This document shows positions 1 to 5,230 of a stretch of DNA of 5,230 nt, piece by piece. The stretch comes from DATBED01 sp036276195 (lineage in GTDB: Bacteria; Patescibacteriota; Saccharimonadia; Saccharimonadales; UBA4665): the NCBI GenBank assembly GCA_036276195.1, contig DATBED010000058.1:1-5230 (forward strand). The letters run 5' to 3'. Below the pieces are notes generated by a model. The model did no database searches. It was given only the letters and a program-made list of their open reading frames with translations, and was not told the DNA's origin. The translations under genes were made by a program, and so were the position numbers. The stretch's first letter is position 1; each line of letters begins with the position of its first letter.

Positions 1-434
1 CCGGCCGGTCCGACCGCCGGTTCCGGGTTGGCGTCGGTCAGATTAGTCGGCAATTGGTTAGAGCTGTTTAGGCGGCGGCCAAAAATCGAATAGGCGGATA
101 TTGTATCGTTTTGGCCCGGAGTATCGCTAAACTGTAGGGCTTTACCCAGAAAAACGCAGTCCGGGGAGGAGTTAGGGCTGCCGACCGTAACTACGGGCCG
201 GCCGCCGCCGTTAAGCGCGCACTTCAATTGGCTGGGATCGCCGCCGGGAAAGCCGTTAGATACGTCGTTTAGCCAGCTCTGCATCTTAGATTGGGTGTCG
301 TGCATCTTTTGATCGAACTCCACCTGGGCCTGACGGCCGTTTAAAAGAGCGACGATTGAGCCTAGTAAAGCGACCGAGATAGCTAAAAAAATCGTCACCT
401 CTAGAATAGTGTATCCGCCTGACACACGCTGCAT
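1..434 (-). CDS. Minor type IV pilin-like protein, 3' end off the window
   Basis: The frame is open from an ATG at 434 to the window edge, giving 144 complete residues with no stop. The N-terminus is a prepilin signal: a 7-residue leader (MQRVSGG), then YTILEV, so cleavage should fall between Gly7 and Tyr8, with Glu12 as the conserved Glu at mature +5. A hydrophobic helix covers about residues 13-31, followed by a polar stretch with Gln, Lys and Asp that continues the pilin alpha-1 helix (33-57). Cys72 and Cys93 may form a disulfide. The motif CVFLGKALQF (93-102) recalls minor pilins I associate with Saccharibacteria; that is memory, not a search. The visible end (about 135-144) is rich in Pro, Ala and Gly. 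It follows pilD by 39 bases and is probably processed by it. The role is likely that of a low-abundance or initiating pilin; the exact subunit type cannot be told. The ATG is preceded by GAGG at only 3 bases, so a leaderless start is possible. Confidence 0.88.
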   Translation of the reverse strand, partial: MQRVSGGYTILEVTIFLAISVALLGSIVALLNGRQAQVEFDQKMHDTQSKMQSWLNDVSNGFPGGDPSQLKCALNGGGRPVVTVGSPNSSPDCVFLGKALQFSDTPGQNDTISAYSIFGRRLNSSNQLPTNLTDANPEPAVGPA

Positions 435-441
435 AGGCCTC

Positions 442-470
442 AGTATAGCATAAGCACCATCAAATAACAG
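442..470 (-). promoter_or_regulatory. Candidate extended -10 promoter for the minor pilin
   Basis: On the minus strand TGC-TATACT gives an extended -10 (TATACT at 442-447, five of six matches to TATAAT, with TG one base upstream). A 17-base spacer leads to a weak -35, CTGTTA (465-470, three of six matches). The -10 ends 7 bases before the ATG at 434, so transcription would begin at or next to the start codon and yield a leaderless mRNA. The only Shine-Dalgarno-like sequence, GAGG at 438-441, is too close to the ATG for normal use. Confidence 0.45.
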
Positions 471-473
471 GAG

Positions 474-1316
474 TTAAAAGCCGTTCAGACCCATCAGATT
501 TTTGTACCAATCAATCAGCGGCTGGCCAAAAACTACGCAGATGGCTGTGGCGATGATTAAAAACGGGCCAAAGGGCAGCCGGCTGGCGATTGTCCTTTGG
601 CCCTTGGCTAAAGCCGGAGCCGCCGATAAACTGCCGATCAGCGAAGCCAGGAATATCATCAGCAGGCTTTTATAGGGGTCAGCTAGCAATGTTCCGGTGA
701 CCAGCCCCAGCCGGACATCGCCAAAACCGATCCATTTCCCTTTTGAAGTAACGTATAAGAGCCAAAAAATACCACTGGCCACGGCCACCGAGCCCAGCCA
801 CAAGGCCAAAGCGTGGGCTTTATGAGGCTGATAGGCAATTATGTAGGCCGTCCGGCCGGCTACCGCGGCCAGTAAGGCCGGGTAAAGTATTCGGTTGGGC
901 AGCAGCATCCAGCGCGTGTCATAAACCGCCAGGGCCAGCAGGCCGACGGCGGCTGTTAGCCACATGCCCAGCAGCAGCCATTGTCCGTTTAGGTGGACAG
1001 TATTGGGCCAAAACAGATAACTGCCGGCAAAAACCAGCCCGCCCAGCAGTTCAACCGCCGGGTATTGAGCGGATATCGGCTTTTGACAGTAGCGGCATCG
1101 GCCTCGCAGGCTCAGCCAGCTGACTAGCGGAATAAGATCGTACCAGGCTAACGTGTGCCGACAGTTCGGGCATACCGACCGCCCGCTAACAATTGATAAC
1201 TTTTTACTTTTTACATTTTGCTTTTTACTATTTTCGTATAAGCGCCAGACTAGAGCATTGACAAAACTGCCCATAGACAGCCCCAGCAGGAACAGGCCAA
1301 TAGCAATAATTATCAT
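474..1316 (-). CDS. pilD: Prepilin peptidase / N-methyltransferase PilD
   Basis: This inner-membrane aspartic protease (peptidase family A24) removes the prepilin leader after Gly and N-methylates the new first residue. With the start at 1316 it has 280 residues. TM1 carries the typical GLSMGSFVNALVWRL (12-26). A cytoplasmic zinc-type motif has both cysteine pairs, CPNC (49-52) and CRYC (74-77). The catalytic aspartates are D133, in the D(6)PN context ending P140 N141, and D200 in GFGD (197-200). PFGPFL (248-253) is the conserved late-helix motif. Several further hydrophobic helices are present. An ATG 12 codons upstream (1352) is in frame, but it lies one base after a terminator U-tract and adds a polar tail not usual before TM1. 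The ATG at 1316 has AGGA 8 bases upstream and matches the usual N-terminus. A Lys-rich linker at about 28-44 is encoded by an AT-rich heptamer array. The neighbouring pilins are its obvious substrates. Confidence 0.95.
   Translation of the reverse strand: MIIIAIGLFLLGLSMGSFVNALVWRLYENSKKQNVKSKKLSIVSGRSVCPNCRHTLAWYDLIPLVSWLSLRGRCRYCQKPISAQYPAVELLGGLVFAGSYLFWPNTVHLNGQWLLLGMWLTAAVGLLALAVYDTRWMLLPNRILYPALLAAVAGRTAYIIAYQPHKAHALALWLGSVAVASGIFWLLYVTSKGKWIGFGDVRLGLVTGTLLADPYKSLLMIFLASLIGSLSAAPALAKGQRTIASRLPFGPFLIIATAICVVFGQPLIDWYKNLMGLNGF
1189..1240. repeat. AT-rich heptamer array inside pilD
   Basis: Read on the plus strand, 1201-1235 divides into five 7-base units: TTTTTAC, TTTTTAC, ATTTTGC, TTTTTAC, TATTTTC. 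Three are identical and two degenerate. With its AT-rich flanks (including CAATTG) it stands out sharply from the GC-rich gene around it. It stays in frame and encodes a polar Lys/Ser/Asn linker of pilD (about residues 28-44, containing SKKQNVK then SKK) between TM1 and the first CPNC pair. No target duplication or long terminal repeat is visible, so calling it a mobile element would go too far. Confidence 0.6.
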
Positions 1317-1323
1317 TACATCT

Positions 1324-1352
1324 ATCCTAGCATGAGCGGATTGGCGGGTCAT
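1324..1352 (-). promoter_or_regulatory. Candidate extended -10 promoter for pilD
   Basis: The minus strand carries ATGACC (1347-1352, four of six matches to TTGACA), a 17-base spacer, and TAGGAT (1324-1329, four of six matches to TATAAT), preceded by TGC as an extended -10. It starts one base after the U-tract of the terminator at 1354-1384, a natural place to restart transcription. The -10 ends 7 bases before the ATG at 1316, so the transcript could be leaderless. AGGA (1325-1328) inside the -10 could instead act as a Shine-Dalgarno on read-through mRNA, 8 bases from the ATG. Confidence 0.42.
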
Positions 1353-1353
1353 T

Positions 1354-1384
1354 AAAAAAACGGCCGAATTCCGGCCGTTTTTTT
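1354..1384 (-). terminator. Strong intrinsic terminator after the pilin gene
   Basis: There is a perfect inverted repeat: a CGGCCG stem (1361-1366 and 1372-1377) around a 5-base loop. It is flanked by seven A on one side (1354-1360) and seven T on the other (1378-1384), so the pairing can extend to 13 bp. On the minus strand the GC stem is followed by U7, the classic Rho-independent form, and the symmetry means it could also work in the plus direction. It lies 20 bases after the pilin stop and immediately before pilD, separating the pilin transcript from pilD. Confidence 0.92.
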
Positions 1385-1395
1385 AAGCTCTTAGT

Positions 1396-1411
1396 CCAGT
1401 AAATCTACTGG
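1396..1411 (-). other. Small hairpin over the pilin stop codon
   Basis: A perfect 6-bp stem (CCAGTA with TACTGG) closes a 4-base loop. It includes the last pilin codon and the UAG stop (1405-1407). It lacks a U-tract and sits 11 bases upstream of the terminator stem-loop. In the mRNA it would form a second 3' structure, possibly protecting against 3' exonucleases. The pairing is seen in the sequence; any role is inference. Confidence 0.45.
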
Positions 1412-1872
1412 CTGATGCACCTTTGGATGGCTGTGCCGGTAGTTTCTATGAAGTAACTGATGGCGAACGACCGCGTTGAGGTAGTAACAGTTGGAGTATT
1501 CCCCACGCAGTTGTAGCCAAACCCCCAGTTCACGGTGTTAACATCGCCGACCGGCGGCTTAGCATAGACGGGCTTATTGGTCAGCTGACCAAACGCCGTC
1601 GGGTTACCGCTGCCATCAACGGCGATATCCACGCCGGTGGTACCTACAGCTATACATTTGGTAATATCACCGTTTTGGTTAGCTATACAAGTGTTAACCG
1701 CCGCCGCGAACTGAGCGGCGTCGTTATTGCGCTGGGTGTTACGGCTGTTGCGCTGCAGGGCCGGCACCGCCAATAGCACAATCAGAAGGATAACCGCGGC
1801 AATGGCCAGCACGATCATCACTTCGATGATAGTAAAGCCCTGTTCCCTCTTTTGTTTATATGCGTTTTTCAT
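1405..1872 (-). CDS. Type IV pilin, probably the major subunit
   Basis: This 155-residue prepilin has a basic 12-residue leader ending QG, then FTIIEVMIVLAIA. Cleavage is expected between Gly12 and Phe13, with Glu17 as the mature Glu5 and a mature length of 143. The hydrophobic N-terminal helix spans about 13-38 and is followed by VPALQRNSRNTQRNN (36-50), a form I recall from Saccharibacteria pilins. The globular part has Cys62, Cys73, Cys122 and Cys152. The last lies four residues from the C-terminus, so Cys122-Cys152 may close a C-terminal D-loop and Cys62-Cys73 a smaller loop. The ATG at 1872 is the only reasonable start: an in-frame TAA lies 9 bases upstream. Its own promoter and a strong terminator point to a short, abundant, independent mRNA, which is why I favour the major subunit (pilA-like). 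It is the expected substrate of PilD and is moved by PilB/PilC and PilT. Confidence 0.95.
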   Translation of the reverse strand: MKNAYKQKREQGFTIIEVMIVLAIAAVILLIVLLAVPALQRNSRNTQRNNDAAQFAAAVNTCIANQNGDITKCIAVGTTGVDIAVDGSGNPTAFGQLTNKPVYAKPPVGDVNTVNWGFGYNCVGNTPTVTTSTRSFAISYFIETTGTAIQRCISQ

Positions 1873-1881
1873 GATTATTTA

Positions 1882-1898
1882 GCAAATGCCCCCTTTGC
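1882..1898 (-). promoter_or_regulatory. Pilin ribosome binding site in a hairpin loop
   Basis: The only Shine-Dalgarno-like sequence before the pilin is AAGGGGG (1889-1895), whose G-run ends 16 bases from the ATG, much farther than the 7 bases seen at pilT. The G-run lies in the 7-base loop of a 5-bp stem (GCAAA at 1894-1898 with TTTGC at 1882-1886). If the stem forms, it folds out part of the spacer and brings the G-run closer to the start codon. The pairing is visible; the effect on translation is inferred. Confidence 0.4.
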
Positions 1899-1932
1899 GT
1901 TCAATATTTTAAGTTTATGCTTATATGACAAC

Positions 1933-1961
1933 ATAATAGGTACTGCTCGCTAAAAAAGCAA
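1933..1961 (-). promoter_or_regulatory. Candidate sigma70-type promoter for the pilin
   Basis: TTGCTT (1956-1961, three of six matches) is followed by a 17-base spacer and TATTAT (1933-1938, five of six matches to TATAAT) on the minus strand. It lies entirely in the spacer between pilC and the pilin. The start would be near 1926, leaving a 5' leader of roughly 54 bases. A 5-bp inverted repeat (CGCTA/TAGCG, 1948-1952 and 1962-1966) brackets the -35 and could be an operator, though that is weak. Confidence 0.55.
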
Positions 1962-1968
1962 TAGCGTA

Positions 1969-3183
1969 TTACTGGACATTGATTTTGCCCGACAATCCGT
2001 AAATCGGTAAAAGCACGGCGGCCACGATAATCAAGGCCATGACGCCCAGCATAATCATCAGCACCGGTTCAATAATCGTGGAGATGGCCCGGATCTCGTT
2101 ATCAACTTCTTTTTCATAATAATCGGCGGTTTTACCAAGCATTGTCTCCAGCGAACCGGACTGTTCGCCGATATGGATCATGTTAGGCACCAGGCTTAAG
2201 AAGTTAGGATCTTTCTCTAGCGAATCAGACAGAGCCTTGCCGCCTTTAACTTTTTCGGCCGCCGCCGTTAAGGACTGTTTAATATGGACATTGTCCACGG
2301 CTTCGCCGGTAATGTTCAGTACCTGCAGCAGCGGCACACCGCTGGCTACCAGGGTTTCGCCGGTCCGGGCAAAACGGGCCATATATAGCTTCATAAATAG
2401 GGTGCCGATCGGCCAAACCCGCATCTTGGCCCTATCTACTATTTCCTTGCCCGGACCAGCCCGAGCCCACCTGGTGGTAAAGAAGATAGCCAGCCCCAAT
2501 ACGATTAATATCAGCCACCAAAAACCGCTAATAAAATGGGAGAGATCCAGCAGAAGCTGAGTAATTAAAGGTAGTTTGGCGCCCGGGATGCCTTTATAAA
2601 TATCCTCGACGTGCGGCAGTACTATTACTATCATAAAGGTCACCACGGCAATCATCACCACAATAACCAGCACCGGGTAAACCAGGGCGCCGCGGACTTT
2701 AGATAGGATCTCGGCATCTTTCTCCTGCTGATTAGCCAAACGCTCCAAAGCTTTATCCAAAGTACCGGAAGCTTCGCCGGCCTCAACCAAACTGCAATAG
2801 ACATTATTGAAGACCTTAGGGTACCGGGCTAAAGATTCATGGAATGACGAACCGGCTTCGACATCGGCAATTATCTTTTGGATAATAATCTTAAATGGCT
2901 TGCTGGAAGTTTGCGATTCGACATTACGCAGGGCTTGGGTCAGCGGTAAGCCGGCGTTGATAAGAGTCGATAGCTGGCGCGAAAAAATAACCTTGTCTTT
3001 GGTCTTTATCCGTTTTAAAAAGCTGCCGAGCTGAGACTCGCTGTCCGATAGTGATATCTCTAGCGGGGCGTAGCCCTGCTCTTTTATAGCTTTGGCGGCC
3101 GCTTTCTCATTTTCGGCCTGGACCTCGGAATTGACCCGCTGTCCGGTGGCCGGGTCGCGAGCGGTAAAGGTGTAGGTCAGCAT
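1969..3183 (-). CDS. pilC: Type IV pilus inner-membrane platform protein PilC
   Basis: At 404 residues it has the normal length for PilC/GspF. It is the inner-membrane platform that links the cytoplasmic PilB and PilT motors to the growing fibre. The N-terminal region (about 1-60, beginning YTFTARDPATGQ) is the usual small cytoplasmic domain. Two T2SSF repeats follow. The first, about 66-190, contains FSRQLSTLINAGLPLTQAL and LVEAGEASGTLDKAL. The second, about 268-395, contains FARTGETLVASGVPLLQVL and the matching IGEQSGSLETMLGK. Membrane helices fall near 167-190, 219-237 and 370-394. The ATG lies 7 bases after the pilT stop, with GAGGAG inside the last pilT codons, so it is probably co-transcribed and translationally coupled with pilT. 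No truncation or frameshift is seen. Confidence 0.96.
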   Translation of the reverse strand: MLTYTFTARDPATGQRVNSEVQAENEKAAAKAIKEQGYAPLEISLSDSESQLGSFLKRIKTKDKVIFSRQLSTLINAGLPLTQALRNVESQTSSKPFKIIIQKIIADVEAGSSFHESLARYPKVFNNVYCSLVEAGEASGTLDKALERLANQQEKDAEILSKVRGALVYPVLVIVVMIAVVTFMIVIVLPHVEDIYKGIPGAKLPLITQLLLDLSHFISGFWWLILIVLGLAIFFTTRWARAGPGKEIVDRAKMRVWPIGTLFMKLYMARFARTGETLVASGVPLLQVLNITGEAVDNVHIKQSLTAAAEKVKGGKALSDSLEKDPNFLSLVPNMIHIGEQSGSLETMLGKTADYYEKEVDNEIRAISTIIEPVLMIMLGVMALIIVAAVLLPIYGLSGKINVQ

Positions 3184-3190
3184 TTTTGGC

Positions 3191-4258
3191 TTAGCTCCTC
3201 ATTAAACGATCGAGCTCATCGAGATCGACCGCGTAGTTACGGGCCTCGTCATAACTGATTACGCCGGTATGAATCAAGTTGACCAAAGTCCGGTCCATAC
3301 TCTGCATGCCGAATTCGGCGCCGGTCTGGATAACCGCCTCTAGCTGATAGCTCTTACCTTCGCGAATAATGTTGCGGACGGCTGGTGTGGCCACTAAGAT
3401 TTCGGCGGCCGCCACCCGCCCGCCGCCCAGTTTAGGAATCAGCCGCTGGGAAGCAATGGCCATTATCATATTACCCAGCTGGGCCCTAACCTGCGGCTGC
3501 TGATGCGGCGGAAAAACGTCAATCATACGGTCGACGCTCTGGCTGGCACTGTTGGTGTGCAGGGTGGCCAATACCAAGTGGCCGGTTTCGGCGATGGTAA
3601 TAGCCGCGGCGATAGTTTCCAGGTCGCGCATCTCGCCGATCAGCACCACATCCGGGTCCTCGCGCAGAGCTGAGCGCAAGGCCGCCGAAAAGCTAAAAGT
3701 ATCGTAATGGACTTCGCGCTGGACAATCAGTGATTTTTTGGCTTTATGAGTATATTCAATCGGGTCCTCGACCGTAATAATATGGCGGGCTTTTTCACTG
3801 TTAATCTTGTCTACTAAGGCTGCCAGGGTGGTCGATTTGCCCGAGCCGGTCGGCCCGGTTACCAGCACCAAGCCGCGCGGATATTCGACAAATTTATTAA
3901 CTACCGGCGGCAAACCAAGATCTTCGGTAGTCCGGATTTCGTTTGGAATCAGCCGCATAGCGGCCGCCAGGTTGCCCCTCTCATGAAAAGCATTAACCCG
4001 GAAACGTCCCAGGTCCCCAAAAGCAAAGCTAAAATCAAATTCTTTATCGCGCAGTAAAATCTGCTTTTGGTCGTCGTCCAGCAGGCTAAAAATCAGTTCT
4101 TCGATGGTTTTTTCGTCCAGGGCTGACTGGCTTTGAGGTACCAGACTGCCGTCGATCCGGAGCATTGGCGGCATGCCGACTTGCAAATGAAGATCGGAAG
4201 CATTCTTTTTAACGACTTCTTCGAGTAATAATTCGACTTTTGGTGTTTGCTGCTGCAC
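3191..4258 (-). CDS. pilT: Type IV pilus retraction ATPase PilT
   Basis: This 355-residue hexameric cytoplasmic ATPase powers pilus disassembly and twitching. The N-terminal PAS-like domain has NASDLHLQVGMPPMLRIDG (19-37). Walker A is GPTGSGKST (135-143). The Asp box is EDPIEY (164-169). The Walker B region ends in Glu209 (DVVLIGEMRD, 203-212). The His box contains His227 and His234 (TGHLVLATLHTNSA). PilT rather than PilB is shown by the length and by the C-terminal AVRNIIREGK (293-302, the PilT AIRNLIRE motif), followed by QTGAEFGMQSMDRTL. The start is GTG at 4258, with AAGGGG 7 bases upstream. It lies 25 bases after pilB and 7 before pilC, in one apparent transcript. All catalytic motifs are present, so active retraction is expected. 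Confidence 0.97.
   Translation of the reverse strand: MQQQTPKVELLLEEVVKKNASDLHLQVGMPPMLRIDGSLVPQSQSALDEKTIEELIFSLLDDDQKQILLRDKEFDFSFAFGDLGRFRVNAFHERGNLAAAMRLIPNEIRTTEDLGLPPVVNKFVEYPRGLVLVTGPTGSGKSTTLAALVDKINSEKARHIITVEDPIEYTHKAKKSLIVQREVHYDTFSFSAALRSALREDPDVVLIGEMRDLETIAAAITIAETGHLVLATLHTNSASQSVDRMIDVFPPHQQPQVRAQLGNMIMAIASQRLIPKLGGGRVAAAEILVATPAVRNIIREGKSYQLEAVIQTGAEFGMQSMDRTLVNLIHTGVISYDEARNYAVDLDELDRLMRS
3195..3200 (-). promoter_or_regulatory. pilC ribosome binding site inside the end of pilT
   Basis: GAGGAG overlaps the last pilT codons (Met-Arg-Ser) and lies 11 bases before the pilC ATG. The spacing is slightly long, but it is the only good Shine-Dalgarno here. Its position inside pilT suggests that ribosomes finishing pilT help start pilC. 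Confidence 0.65.
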
Positions 4259-4265
4259 TTATTTA

Positions 4266-4271
4266 CCCCTT
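4266..4271 (-). promoter_or_regulatory. pilT ribosome binding site fixing a GTG start
   Basis: AAGGGG lies 7 bases before the GTG at 4258, in the 25-base gap after pilB. It supports GTG as the pilT start, and the protein then begins directly with the expected short N-terminus before the SDLHL motif. Confidence 0.75.
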
Positions 4272-4283
4272 ATTAGGTGCCCT

Positions 4284-5230
4284 TTACGCTTCACTGGCGG
4301 CCACCCGGTCAACTTCTAGTAGAGTGGTCAGCCCGGCCAGCGCCTTAAGATAACCATCCTGCCGCATAATAATCATTCCCTCTTCTTGCGCGGCCTTCTG
4401 AATCTGGGAGCTGGTGGCGTGTTTCAGGATTTGGTCCTGGATTTTTTCAGTAACCTCAAACACTTCATATAGTCCCATGCGCCCAGAAAACCCGGTGGGA
4501 TTATCGGGGGTAATCTTACCCTTAAGCAAAGTATAATCGTTTTGGCCGGCCAGAGGCAAGCTCTTGTAACCCAGGTCTTTGGCTACGGCTTCCATTTCTT
4601 CTTTGGTCTTTGGCAGCAAATTACCGACTATGCTATGGATGGCCTCGGTCTCGGGCTTGGTTGATTTATAGGATTCGCCGCCGGGCAGTGTCCGCCGCAC
4701 CAGCCGCTGGCCAATCACAGTGTGGACGGTACTGGCTATCAAAAACGGTTCGATTCCCATATCCAGCAGACGCGGCAAAATGCCGGCGGCGCTATTGGTG
4801 TGCAGGGTGGCAAAGACTAAATGTCCGGTCAGGGCCGCCTGTACCGCCAGGTTGGCGGTTTCTTTGTCGCGAATCTCGCCGACCATTACTACATCGGGGT
4901 CCTGACGCAGTATAGACCGCAGTCCGTTGGCAAAGGTTAGACCGACTACCGGGTTGACCTGGATTTGGTTAACTCCGTCAATTTTATATTCAACCGGATC
5001 CTCCAAGGTAATTATATTGATGCTCATATCTTTGATTTCCTGAATCATGGCGTACATGCTGGTGGATTTGCCCGAACCGGTCGGACCGGACGTCAGTATC
5101 ATTCCGTGGGGCATTTTGAGGCCCTTTCTGATGGTCCTGAGCGCCCGGCCGGTGTAGCCCATATCTTGCAGCTGGAGGCTGGTGCCGGTCTTATCCAACA
5201 ACCTGATAATTACTTGTTCGCCCCAAACTA
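4284..5230 (-). CDS. pilB: Type IV pilus extension ATPase PilB, N-terminus off the window
   Basis: The cytoplasmic hexameric motor that drives pilin polymerisation through PilC. The frame is open to the window edge. The first visible residues, VWGEQVIIRLLDKTG, are a typical mid-PilB sequence, so the N-terminal domains are missing from the window, not from the gene. In the 314 visible residues: Walker A GPTGSGKST (48-56), Asp box LEDPVEY (75-81), Walker B region DVVMVGEIRD with Glu118, His box TGHLVFATLHTNSA (His136, His143), and QRLVRR (174-179). GFSGRMGLYEVFEV (246-259) is the standard late PilB/GspE motif. Between QRLVRR and that motif most PilB/GspE proteins carry a zinc-binding four-cysteine element; here this stretch, and the whole visible fragment, has no cysteine. 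The gene ends with TAA 25 bases before pilT, and no terminator lies between, so it is probably the first or an early gene of the pilB-pilT-pilC transcript. Confidence 0.95.
   Translation of the reverse strand, partial: VWGEQVIIRLLDKTGTSLQLQDMGYTGRALRTIRKGLKMPHGMILTSGPTGSGKSTSMYAMIQEIKDMSINIITLEDPVEYKIDGVNQIQVNPVVGLTFANGLRSILRQDPDVVMVGEIRDKETANLAVQAALTGHLVFATLHTNSAAGILPRLLDMGIEPFLIASTVHTVIGQRLVRRTLPGGESYKSTKPETEAIHSIVGNLLPKTKEEMEAVAKDLGYKSLPLAGQNDYTLLKGKITPDNPTGFSGRMGLYEVFEVTEKIQDQILKHATSSQIQKAAQEEGMIIMRQDGYLKALAGLTTLLEVDRVAASEA

Noticed and set aside
1201..1235. Heptamer array as a CRISPR or IS end
   Set aside because: The units are 7 bases with no spacers, there is no target duplication and no transposase nearby.
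1153..1335. Plus-strand open frame opposite pilD
   Set aside because: Its apparent hydrophobic stretch is only the translated AT-rich heptamer array and the complement of TM1. There is no support as a gene.
1317..1352. A longer pilD starting at the ATG at 1352 (12 extra residues, MTRQSAHARIDV)
   Set aside because: The ATG sits one base after a terminator U-tract, has no ribosome binding site and overlaps a candidate -35. The ATG at 1316 has AGGA at 8 bases and gives the usual PilD N-terminus.
1948..1966. Inverted repeat CGCTA/TAGCG with a U-run after pilC as a terminator
   Set aside because: The stem is only 5 bp with a 9-base loop, and the U-run lies in the loop rather than after the stem. 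It overlaps the pilin -35, so at most it is a weak operator candidate.
2180..2560. Plus-strand open frame opposite pilC
   Set aside because: It lies fully inside a well-conserved PilC gene, with no recognisable domain and biased low-complexity composition. It is a shadow frame, like those at 2807-3034 and 4610-4915.
5199..5201. A pilB start at the TTG at 5201
   Set aside because: The frame stays open upstream to the window edge, and the residues before it (VWGEQVIIR) are conserved PilB core, so the true start is outside the window.
1..5230. Recoding of UGA (codes 4 or 25, used by some CPR lineages)
   Set aside because: All five complete ends use TAA or TAG and no in-frame UGA appears in any of the six genes, so the standard code suffices. 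The absence of UGA stops is only five cases and proves nothing.

Overview
The window holds the core of a type IV pilus assembly locus, all on the minus strand. In transcription order (high to low coordinate) it reads: pilB (5' end off the window), pilT, pilC, a type IVa-like pilin, pilD, and a second, minor pilin-like gene whose 3' end runs off the window at base 1. Every base is accounted for by these six genes and their short spacers. The longest spacer is 97 bases, in front of the pilin. I see no RNA gene, CRISPR array, insertion sequence or plus-strand gene.

The likely source is a Patescibacteria/CPR bacterium, most probably Candidatus Saccharibacteria (TM7). This is inference from remembered family features: the compact pilB-pilT-pilC-pilin-pilD order, the pilin N-terminus (FTIIEVMIVLAIA followed by VPALQRNSRNTQRN), and the CVFLGKALQF motif in the minor pilin. 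All five visible stops are TAA or TAG and no frame needs UGA to be read through, so the standard bacterial code fits.

Layout: pilB (4284-5230, partial), pilT (3191-4258, GTG start) and pilC (1969-3183) are packed 25 and 7 bases apart and look like one transcript for the extension motor, retraction motor and platform protein. A sigma70-like promoter (1933-1961) follows pilC and serves the pilin (1405-1872). The pilin unit ends in a strong intrinsic terminator (1354-1384), so the pilin probably has its own abundant short mRNA. A new promoter-like element begins right after the terminator and precedes pilD (474-1316). A similar element precedes the minor pilin (1-434). In both cases the -10 box ends exactly 7 bases before the ATG, which suggests leaderless mRNAs.

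Together: PilD cuts and methylates the two prepilins. PilB, acting through PilC in the inner membrane, polymerises the pilin, and PilT pulls the fibre back. The machinery is conventional. I do not see a new biological system here. The points of interest are regulatory layout (promoter/terminator punctuation, possible leaderless starts, a Shine-Dalgarno in a hairpin loop), an AT-rich heptamer array inside pilD, and a PilB fragment with no cysteines.
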